In this document: in pieces, positions 1-5,447 of the stretch | Layout: every line of letters begins with the position of its first letter | Numbering within the stretch: position 1 is the stretch's first letter | Assembly (NCBI GenBank): GCA_003343885.1 | Contig: QAKH01000060.1 | Location: 1-10,864 of the forward strand | DNA from: Clostridiales bacterium | GTDB taxonomy: Bacteria > Bacillota > Clostridia > Oscillospirales > CAG-382 | Length of the DNA: 10,864 nucleotides | Reading direction: 5' to 3' | The notes under the pieces: model-generated | What the model saw: the letters and a program-made list of their open reading frames with translations, nothing else | The model's database searches: none | Told to the model about the DNA's origin: nothing | Program-made: the position numbers and the translations under genes

Positions 1-26
1 GCTCTATCCAGCTGAGCTACGGAAAC
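1..26 (-). tRNA. 5' end of a tRNA gene, probably tRNA-Arg (cut by window edge)
   Basis: Read on the minus strand from 26, the sequence gives a 7-nt acceptor strand GTTTCCG, then TA at tRNA positions 8-9, a GCTC/GAGC D-stem and an AGCTGGATA D-loop. This is the classic start of a bacterial elongator tRNA. The CCGTAGCTCAGCTGGATAGAGC-type D-arm is common in tRNA-Arg, but the anticodon lies outside the window, so the amino acid is an inference. A near-consensus promoter sits 19 nt upstream (45-73). Confidence 0.85.
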
Positions 27-44
27 ATCTTTAAAATCTATTCA

Positions 45-73
45 ATTTTAGTCTTAAACTTACTCAATGTCAA
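45..73 (-). promoter_or_regulatory. sigma-A promoter of the edge tRNA
   Basis: On the minus strand TTGACA (73-68) is followed after exactly 17 nt by TAAAAT (50-45). Transcription would start near 38, about 12 nt before the mature tRNA 5' end at 26. The spacing and hexamers fit a strong stable-RNA promoter. It lies between the half-tRNA and this tRNA, so this tRNA does not depend on the upstream promoter. Confidence 0.75.
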
Positions 74-109
74 TCGCCTTTGCCCGAAAAGCGGTCGTTA
101 TAACATATT

Positions 110-148
110 CTTAGGAGGGGCTTGTTATATCCATTTAACTAAGAGGGC
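110..148 (-). pseudogene. 5'-half remnant of tRNA-Arg(CCU)
   Basis: Read on the minus strand from 148: acceptor strand GCCCTCT, TA, D-stem GTTA/TAAC around the loop AATGGATA, A26, anticodon-stem strand AGCCC and anticodon loop CTCCTAA (anticodon CCU, Arg). After G39 the match stops. The next bases are AATATG, where GGCT-type pairing to AGCCC is required. No T-arm and no AGAGGGC acceptor partner follow in the 83 nt before the next tRNA. A full consensus promoter stands at the right distance upstream (186-213). What is seen is a tRNA 5' half. That it derives from a once-complete gene by integration, excision or deletion is inference. It cannot make a functional tRNA by itself. Confidence 0.78.
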
Positions 149-185
149 ATACACACTGTATTCTGCGTAAAAACGATGCTATTTT

Positions 186-213
186 ATTATACAGTTTTTT
201 GAAAATTTGTCAA
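186..213 (-). promoter_or_regulatory. consensus promoter in front of the half-tRNA
   Basis: On the minus strand TTGACA (213-208), a 16-nt spacer and TATAAT (191-186) match both hexamers perfectly. The predicted start near 179 is about 30 nt before the half-tRNA. No terminator separates it from the edge tRNA, so a transcript could run through both. Confidence 0.75.
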
Positions 214-257
214 GTGCTTTGCGGTATTTAAAGACAATTGCCATCAATACCATAATT

Positions 258-279
258 TTATTTTTATATTTAAAAATAA
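258..279. repeat. AT-only inverted repeat upstream of the M23 gene promoter
   Basis: A 9-bp perfect inverted repeat, TTATTTTTA (258-266) and TAAAAATAA (271-279), flanks a 4-nt loop. It ends 4 nt before the -35 box at 284. Being entirely A/T and placed directly upstream of -35, it may act as an UP-element-like tract; that role is inference. Confidence 0.4.
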
Positions 280-283
280 GGGA

Positions 284-312
284 TTGACGAATAAGAAGGA
301 AAATTGTATAAT
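284..312 (+). promoter_or_regulatory. sigma-A promoter of the M23-domain gene
   Basis: TTGACG (284-289), a 17-nt spacer and TATAAT (307-312) give a near-perfect promoter. Transcription would begin near 319, leaving a 5' leader of about 29 nt that carries the ribosome binding site AAAGGA (333-338), 9 nt before the ATG at 348. Confidence 0.8.
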
Positions 313-347
313 AATTATGTATTTTATCGACGAAAGGAACGGGTTTA

Positions 348-2051
348 ATGAATAGTACGGTTTATGCCGGCAAAAACAAAGTTGTTCTTGTAATCATCGC
401 ACTGCTTTTGCTTATTCCGGCATTCTTAGCTATCTACTTAGGGCTTAACTCCGACACAGGCACGGTCTTAGCTCACAGAGTAAACAAGATTGACGTCGTT
501 TCACCCGACGGCCAGAGCTTCAGTCTTACTGAAAATACGGATTTTGAACTTTATGCGTCGGTAATTGAGAATGCAAAGCTTATAGACGCAAATTTCCGTG
601 ACGTTTCGGCTGAAAATCCTTATACCGTTTCGTTTTCCGAAACGGATGGCATAACAAAGCAATATAACTTTTTCATGACAAATTCGTCCGACGGTTGTAT
701 ATATACCGACCAGGAGAATAACTATTACCTTTTGGGCGAAGATGACGCAGTTGCTTTGCTTGAGAGAGCGGAATTCGCTTCGGTAAACTCATATGCCGTC
801 GTTCCGTACGCCGCCATCACTGTTTCTGATATAACCGATACGCTTGAGCCGTCTTCCGGAACATGGAGCTACCTCTCCGCAGACGGAAACTTTGAAACTA
901 AGGAAATAACAGGATCTGACGAACAGAAAACCGTCAGCATAAGCCTGTCGTCGATTGGCAGCCTTGCCTTTTACAGCAGTGTGGCTCCTGACAACGTTAC
1001 CGTTACCCTCTCCAAGGACGGGGTTGTTAAGCATGAGGGAGCTTATGAAAATCTCCTTAATTCGGAAGTTATGTCGGCAAATGATACATATTACGACCTC
1101 GTTATCAGCGCCGAATGGACTCAAAAAGAAGGCTGTTCCTATTTCGGAAAGGTTACCTACACGGCAAAAATGCTGTATGACGTTGCTCCGACATATTCCA
1201 TAATATATAACGGAATAGTCAGCAAGGGTGACTTCACAATTATCAAAACGCAGAACTTTAACGACGGAGACAAGCTGTTTGCAAGCTGCGATTATCCGTT
1301 CCCGAGCGAGCTGCAGGTGTTCCGTTCAGACGCCGGATACAGCTATGCGTTCTTACCTGCGGAATATTCCTCCGTTGCCTCAGGAAAATACGATCTTGTA
1401 CTTTCTCTTGAAGACGGCTCATCCCAGACCTTAAGCGTTACGGTTCGTGACGGAAGAAATCCTACTGTAACCAGCCAGGATATGCTTGTAAGCGACACCG
1501 ACCTTCAAAACGCATTTACTTCGGATGCGTTTGAACAGCTTAAGACCACCGTATCCGAAATTATGGCAAACTCCTCTCCTACTCAGCTTTGGGAAGGAAA
1601 GTTCGTATATCCCGACTCGGCTAACAAAGGTACTGTCGGAACCGGTATGGCGCAGTACGGCACAAACAGAATTGTAAGAGGTCTGTACCAGTCGGAATAT
1701 GTTCATCCGGGTATTGACATAGCCATGACGGAGGGCGCAGACGTTTTGGCTGCAAACCACGGTAAAGTTGTATTTGCCGGTGAGCTCACTCTTACAGGCA
1801 ACACGGTTATTATTGACCACGGATGCTCAATATTCACATATTACTCGCATCTGTCCGGAATATCCGTTTCGGTTGGCGATAATGTTTCAAAATCCTCAGT
1901 TATCGGAACAGCCGGAAGCACAGGCTTTGCCGCTGCTTTAGACGGTGCGGTATGCAACAAAGCATCGCAGGTTCAGTTCTGCGCTTCGGTTGACGGCGTG
2001 TTTGTCAATCCGTATTACCTGTGGAAGAGCGGCGTAGTATTTGACGACTGA
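348..2051 (+). CDS. membrane-anchored LytM/M23-domain protein with degenerate zinc site
   Basis: 567 aa. The ATG has an AAAGGA site 9 nt upstream and a strong promoter. Residues about 11-33 form one N-terminal transmembrane anchor, so the rest should lie outside the cytoplasm. Residues about 34-420 match no domain I recognise. The C-terminal region (about 440-560) is a peptidase M23/LytM fold: HPGID supplies His453 and Asp457, and YSHLS supplies His501. The closing HxH motif, normally HLHFE-like, reads QVQF (Gln541, Gln543). In LytM-type enzymes these two histidines are the general base and a zinc ligand, so cell-wall hydrolysis is doubtful. A binding, scaffold or activator role, as for EnvC or Bacillus SpoIIQ, is likelier by inference. 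The gene stands alone with its own promoter and a shared downstream terminator. The family call is confident; the biological role is unknown. Confidence 0.85.
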   Translation: MNSTVYAGKNKVVLVIIALLLLIPAFLAIYLGLNSDTGTVLAHRVNKIDVVSPDGQSFSLTENTDFELYASVIENAKLIDANFRDVSAENPYTVSFSETDGITKQYNFFMTNSSDGCIYTDQENNYYLLGEDDAVALLERAEFASVNSYAVVPYAAITVSDITDTLEPSSGTWSYLSADGNFETKEITGSDEQKTVSISLSSIGSLAFYSSVAPDNVTVTLSKDGVVKHEGAYENLLNSEVMSANDTYYDLVISAEWTQKEGCSYFGKVTYTAKMLYDVAPTYSIIYNGIVSKGDFTIIKTQNFNDGDKLFASCDYPFPSELQVFRSDAGYSYAFLPAEYSSVASGKYDLVLSLEDGSSQTLSVTVRDGRNPTVTSQDMLVSDTDLQNAFTSDAFEQLKTTVSEIMANSSPTQLWEGKFVYPDSANKGTVGTGMAQYGTNRIVRGLYQSEYVHPGIDIAMTEGADVLAANHGKVVFAGELTLTGNTVIIDHGCSIFTYYSHLSGISVSVGDNVSKSSVIGTAGSTGFAAALDGAVCNKASQVQFCASVDGVFVNPYYLWKSGVVFDD

Positions 2052-2164
2052 TTTTGAGTTATCAGCGCGTCTTTCGGATTTGTAAAATCCCGACGATAAA
2101 CTTAACAAAAAGGCACTTACTGAATAAAAATTTTATACCCGTAACCGAATAAAAATAAAACAAG

Positions 2165-2210
2165 ACACCGACGGCAAGACTTTTTGATCTCACCGCCGGT
2201 GTTTTTTTGT
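2165..2210. terminator. bidirectional terminator between the M23 gene and nrdR
   Basis: ACACCG (2165-2170) pairs with CGGTGT (2197-2202). The stem extends past one A-C mismatch by CGG/CCG (2172-2174 with 2193-2195). The plus strand continues into a run of seven T. On the minus strand the hairpin is followed by the U-rich stretch CTTGTTTTATTTTTA, so it can also stop transcripts from nrdR, which converges on it. Confidence 0.75.
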
Positions 2211-2283
2211 TTGATCTGACGCGCAGAATCTAACCGTATCGTACGCAAAAAAACTTTGCGCCAATACTTTGTTGTGTTATGTA

Positions 2284-2739
2284 TTACTGTTTGTCAAGAA
2301 GCTTGTTTAGCTCGTCTCTGAAAGTAGTAATATCCTTGAACTGACGATAGACCGACGCAAAGCGTACGTATGCGACTTCGTCCAAGGACTTGAGCTTATC
2401 CATAACCAACTCGCCTATTTCAGAAGAAGCTATTTCGTTTTTCATTGTCGCCTGAAGCGTCTGCTCTATGTCGCTTACTGCGTTCTCAAGCTGCTGCATG
2501 GTTACCGGGCGTTTTTCACAAGCCCTGACAAGACCGTTCAACAGTTTCATACGGTCAAAGCTCTCCCGAGTCTTGTCTTTTTTGACCACCATGAAAGTTA
2601 CGTTCTCTATTGTTTCAAACGTAGTGAAACGCTTTTGACAATTAAGACATTCACGTCTTCTTCTTATGCTTGTGCCCTCATTAGCCGGACGAGAATCAAG
2701 CACCTTACTTTCCGGATGACCGCATACCGGGCATTTCAT
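2284..2739 (-). CDS. nrdR: transcriptional repressor NrdR
   Basis: 151 aa, the usual length for NrdR. NrdR is a nucleotide-sensing repressor of ribonucleotide reductase operons; it binds NrdR boxes in their promoters and reads ATP/dATP through its ATP-cone. The N-terminal zinc ribbon has Cys3/Cys6 (CPVC) and Cys31/Cys34 (CLNC), with the family-typical DSRP and RRRREC stretch between them. Residues about 49-139 form the ATP-cone (VVKKD near the start, YVRFASVYRQF near the end). The ATG at 2739 has a purine-rich AGGGGAAGG about 12 nt upstream, a little far. The gene is transcribed alone from a promoter at about 2878-2905. No ribonucleotide reductase gene lies in the window, and I found no clear NrdR box in the leader. 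Confidence 0.96.
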   Translation of the reverse strand: MKCPVCGHPESKVLDSRPANEGTSIRRRRECLNCQKRFTTFETIENVTFMVVKKDKTRESFDRMKLLNGLVRACEKRPVTMQQLENAVSDIEQTLQATMKNEIASSEIGELVMDKLKSLDEVAYVRFASVYRQFKDITTFRDELNKLLDKQ

Positions 2740-2877
2740 CGAATATCACTGCCTTCCCCTGCGCAAACAAAAACTGCGCCGCTTTGTTCTTTTTTATTGT
2801 TATATTACGTTACACGATTGCGGCAAACTATACCTTGTTGTTTCTTACAAAAGTTTACGCCGTGTAATACTACTTAA

Positions 2878-2905
2878 ATTATACCATAAATGCTTATATT
2901 TTCAA
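2878..2905 (-). promoter_or_regulatory. extended -10 promoter of nrdR
   Basis: On the minus strand TTGAAA (2905-2900), 16 nt and TATAAT (2883-2878), the latter preceded by TGG, which makes an extended -10. The leader to the nrdR start is about 130 nt and contains a small GCGCA/TGCGC hairpin near the gene. A second candidate upstream is TTGACA (2934-2929) with TATAAC (2913-2908), but its 15-nt spacer is short. Confidence 0.7.
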
Positions 2906-3007
2906 GTGTTATAAAAAAATCAATTTATTGTCAAGACTTGTGAGTTATTTGCATATGCTTAAACAAAACAAAAACAAAATAACGGACACAAAAAAGGAGT
3001 ACATATC

Positions 3008-3247
3008 ATGAAAAATATTTTTGCAAGATTTGATAAAATGGAAAAATACGCCTGTATCTGGATAAAGGCAGGTCTTGCATTTACCGCACTCTGCAGTGCC
3101 GCTCTGTTCGGATACGCCTGCAAAACGCAAAGTATTCTTGAGTGCATGGTACTTGAAAAAGCAATTCCGTCGGTTATCATGTCTGCACTGATTGTTGTAG
3201 GCGGAGGGTTTGCCATGGACGCGCTGTTGAAGGAAAATAAAAACTGA
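3008..3247 (+). CDS. small two-helix membrane protein, function unknown
   Basis: 79 aa, no family recognised. A textbook ribosome binding site AAGGAGT (2994-3000) lies 7 nt before the ATG, which is the main reason to accept it as real. Two hydrophobic segments are visible at about 16-37 and 52-74. Lysines lie at both ends, which suggests a hairpin membrane protein with both ends cytoplasmic. It has four cysteines (16, 29, 38, 46). It sits between divergent nrdR and a convergent gene on the minus strand, so it is probably monocistronic. I found no strong promoter of its own; the nrdR promoter region upstream faces the other way. Small membrane proteins of this kind are common in Clostridia and usually unnamed. 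Confidence 0.7.
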   Translation: MKNIFARFDKMEKYACIWIKAGLAFTALCSAALFGYACKTQSILECMVLEKAIPSVIMSALIVVGGGFAMDALLKENKN

Positions 3248-3284
3248 TAGGCACGCAAATTGACGGTTTAGACTTGCGATTTTG

Positions 3285-4190
3285 TTATTTATCATTTTGA
3301 GTATCGTCGCTTGTCCTGTTTTGACTGTCATTATTGCTTTCGCTTTTGATTTCTTTATCACTTGCATTTCCATTTTTACCGCTTATATGCAAAGCGTCAC
3401 CTTGCGGATTGTGTGAATTTCCGGTTTCTTTATTTTTTTTGGAAACACTGTTCTTTTCTGGAAGAATATCCTGAACATCAAAAGAGCGAATCATTTCAAG
3501 ATAACGGTTCAAATGCTCTTTGATGGGGATATCCGGCTTAAGGGCAAATAAAAACTTGTATTTTTCCTTGTGTTCAAGCGCAGTTTTGCGAATGTTTGCT
3601 TTCAGCTCCTCATATCGTACAAGAATATCGTTTTCCTTTGCAAACGCACGTATTTTCGCGACGACATTAAAGGAATACACCAGGTCTACCGAAAAAATAC
3701 CGAAAGCTATGCCCAAAACAAACGTAAACTCAGGATTGTTTTTGTACCAGTGTACAAGTCCGACAAGCGCCGGATGTATCAAAACATAGTAAGCTGCTCC
3801 GAGAAAAGCCCACATAAGCGAGAACCTCAAGCATATTATTCCCTGAATGTTGAATTTTTCCTCACTGTAATCCCAAAGGCGTGTTTTCAAACCCTTGACA
3901 AAAATCAAGCCTGCTATGTATTCAATTAACGTCATGCATACCGCCATAATCAAAAACAGTATCAGCCTGCGGAAGAATAACGAAGCTATCGGGATTGATT
4001 GTTCAGCTTCCGATAACAGAAACAGCACGCATGTTCCAAAGCCGTATACCGGCAGGCATGGACCTGCAAGAAAACCGGGATTACACCATTTTCTCTCCGG
4101 TGCAAAGTACCTGCGGAAGAAAAATTCAAGTACCCACCCCATAAAGCTTCCTAAAAAAAACAACAGCACAAGGATAAAAACAATATTCAT
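3285..4190 (-). CDS. CmpB-family (DUF1113) putative ABC transporter permease
   Basis: 301 aa from the ATG at 4190. An in-frame GTG at 4199 would add three residues, but AGAAGG sits 8 nt before the ATG and directly abuts the GTG, so the ATG is preferred. The N-terminus has the family hallmarks: GSFMGWVLEF in the first helix, then KWCNPGFLAGPCLPVYGFG, a second and third hydrophobic segment, WDYSEEKFNIQG and CLRFSLMWAFLG. Several helices span about residues 5-175. From about 180 the chain is charged, and the last 55 residues are a low-complexity N/S/D/K tail, probably disordered. The family is called an ABC permease in databases, but no ATPase or binding protein is adjacent, so transport is unproven. 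It lies 93 bp downstream of dusB on the same strand and may be co-transcribed. Confidence 0.85.
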   Translation of the reverse strand: MNIVFILVLLFFLGSFMGWVLEFFFRRYFAPERKWCNPGFLAGPCLPVYGFGTCVLFLLSEAEQSIPIASLFFRRLILFLIMAVCMTLIEYIAGLIFVKGLKTRLWDYSEEKFNIQGIICLRFSLMWAFLGAAYYVLIHPALVGLVHWYKNNPEFTFVLGIAFGIFSVDLVYSFNVVAKIRAFAKENDILVRYEELKANIRKTALEHKEKYKFLFALKPDIPIKEHLNRYLEMIRSFDVQDILPEKNSVSKKNKETGNSHNPQGDALHISGKNGNASDKEIKSESNNDSQNRTSDDTQNDK

Positions 4191-4212
4191 CTTGAGCACC
4201 TTCTCTTTTTAC

Positions 4213-4246
4213 ACATTTCAGCGTTCCGGACATTTCTGCGTTCCGG
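4213..4246. repeat. 17-bp tandem direct repeat, two copies
   Basis: ACATTTCAGCGTTCCGG (4213-4229) is followed immediately by ACATTTCTGCGTTCCGG (4230-4246), 16 of 17 bases identical. It lies in the gap between dusB and the CmpB-family gene, just upstream of the latter's ribosome binding site. Confidence 0.9.
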
Positions 4247-4272
4247 CTTTTCCGCATTTCCGCTTATTTTTT

Positions 4273-4296
4273 CACAAATTAAATCACAAATTAAAC
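4273..4296. repeat. 12-bp tandem repeat duplicating the dusB stop codon
   Basis: CACAAATTAAAT (4273-4284) and CACAAATTAAAC (4285-4296) differ at one base. On the minus strand each unit encodes Phe-Asn-Leu-stop in the dusB frame, so dusB ends with two in-frame TGA codons 12 nt apart. Confidence 0.9.
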
Positions 4297-5249
4297 GCTC
4301 GTCTGACTAAATCCGTAATTTGCTCCAAAGAGTCCGTGTGGTTTACTTGGTCCCTGTACGCCGCCGCACCCGGCATTCCCTTTAAATACCATGCTACATG
4401 TTTTCTTGCTTCTCGTATACCGGTATACTCGCCTTTCAGTGCGCACAAATCGGATATATGCCGGACAATATCTTCGCAAATCTTTTCTCCTGACGCCGGA
4501 GAATAAGCTTTCCCCTCAAGAGCACAGCTGATTTCCTCAAAAATATACGGATTTCCGAGTGCTCCCCTGCCTATCATTATTCCGTCGCATCCGGTCTTCT
4601 CAAACATATCCAAAGCACTTTTGGCGTCAGTGATGTCCCCGTTTGCTATAACCGGTATGCTGACGCTTTTTTTTACGCTTTTTATTATTTCCCTGTCAGC
4701 CTTTCCCGAATACATCTGAACTCTTGTACGGCCGTGCACGGTTATTGCGTCGGCTCCTGCCTTTTGGCAGATTTCGGCTATCTGAACCGCGTTTATCGAC
4801 GTTTCGTCAAAACCGCTTCTTATTTTTACGGTGACCGGTATACCAGACTCTGACATGGCTTGACTTACTTCTTTAACTATATCGTACACTAAATCCGGCT
4901 TTTTCATGATTGCGCTTCCGTCGCCGCAGGATACTATTTTCGGTGCAGGACATCCCATATTTATATCTATAGCGTCCGGAGAAAACTCAAGCGCTTTTAC
5001 AGCGGCTTTCGCCATGATTTCCGGCTGGTTGCCGAAAAGCTGCAAAAAGCAAGGATGCTCGTCCGGATCAATTTCGGCGAGTTTTTCTGTTTTCTTGTCG
5101 TTATAACAAAGCGCACGGGAAGAAATCATTTCGGTGAACACGCCCTCTGCTCCGTATCTGACGCAGAGCGTGCGAAAAGCTCTGTCGGTAACTCCTGCCA
5201 TGGGAGCGAGAAAAAGACCGTGTGTGAAGTTTAAATTTTTGATTTTCAT
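4284..5249 (-). CDS. dusB: tRNA-dihydrouridine synthase, DusB/NifR3 family
   Basis: 321 aa, normal length. Dus enzymes are FMN-dependent and reduce specific uridines of tRNA to dihydrouridine in the cytoplasm. The TIM-barrel starts with APMAGVTDRAFR (15-26). NMGCPAPK carries the catalytic Cys100. Flavin-site elements are also visible: Gln70 in FLQLFGNQP, Lys142 in VKIRSG, His172 in VHGRTR, NGDI (203-206) and the GRGALGNPYIF phosphate loop (227-237). The C-terminal helical tRNA-binding region follows (about 250-321). The ATG at 5249 has only a weak GGA 6 nt upstream. The U32-family gene lies 198 bp upstream on the same strand, also a probable RNA-modification enzyme, and the CmpB-type gene follows. 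The stop codon is duplicated by a tandem repeat. Confidence 0.95.
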   Translation of the reverse strand: MKIKNLNFTHGLFLAPMAGVTDRAFRTLCVRYGAEGVFTEMISSRALCYNDKKTEKLAEIDPDEHPCFLQLFGNQPEIMAKAAVKALEFSPDAIDINMGCPAPKIVSCGDGSAIMKKPDLVYDIVKEVSQAMSESGIPVTVKIRSGFDETSINAVQIAEICQKAGADAITVHGRTRVQMYSGKADREIIKSVKKSVSIPVIANGDITDAKSALDMFEKTGCDGIMIGRGALGNPYIFEEISCALEGKAYSPASGEKICEDIVRHISDLCALKGEYTGIREARKHVAWYLKGMPGAAAYRDQVNHTDSLEQITDLVRRAFNL

Positions 5250-5316
5250 GTTTTTCCAAGCAAAATTATAAATTTTTGTTTTTTATGTTTTTATATATTG
5301 AAACGGCATAAATTCG

Positions 5317-5352
5317 TTTTGATTATGTTTATCAAAAATCTTATCAAAAATG
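5317..5352. repeat. inverted repeat plus 12-bp tandem repeat upstream of dusB
   Basis: TTTTGAT (5317-5323) and ATCAAAA (5331-5337) form an inverted repeat with a 7-nt centre. Overlapping it, TTATCAAAAATC (5329-5340) and TTATCAAAAATG (5341-5352) are tandem direct copies differing at one base. The 198-bp gap between the U32 gene and dusB is otherwise AT-rich, with no convincing promoter or terminator. Confidence 0.75.
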
Positions 5353-5447
5353 TTCTTTGCCGCAGTTATTTTTAAAGAAATTTAGAGATATTTAGAATTT
5401 TTTCAAAAAGAGCTTATTTTTAAATGTCACTTAATGATAAATGACGC

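Noticed and set aside
27..109. Group I intron interrupting tRNA-Arg(CCU), as known in some proteobacteria
   Set aside because: Only 83 nt separate the breakpoint from the next tRNA, far too short for a group I intron, and no 3' exon follows.
2244..2262. CGCAAA/TTTGCG hairpin as the nrdR terminator
   Set aside because: No T-run follows on either strand. The hairpin at 2165-2210 is a much better terminator for both genes.
3254..3279. CGCAA/TTGCG hairpin between the small protein and the CmpB-family gene as a terminator
   Set aside because: Only five base pairs with a long loop and no clean T-run; too weak to call.
2945..3373. 142-aa open frame antisense to the small membrane protein
   Set aside because: No ribosome binding site or family. 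It opposes a frame with an excellent ribosome binding site and overlaps the end of the CmpB-family gene.
3895..4506. 203-aa open frame on the plus strand
   Set aside because: It spans the 3' end of dusB and the 5' end of the CmpB-family gene in antisense, and has no recognisable protein features.
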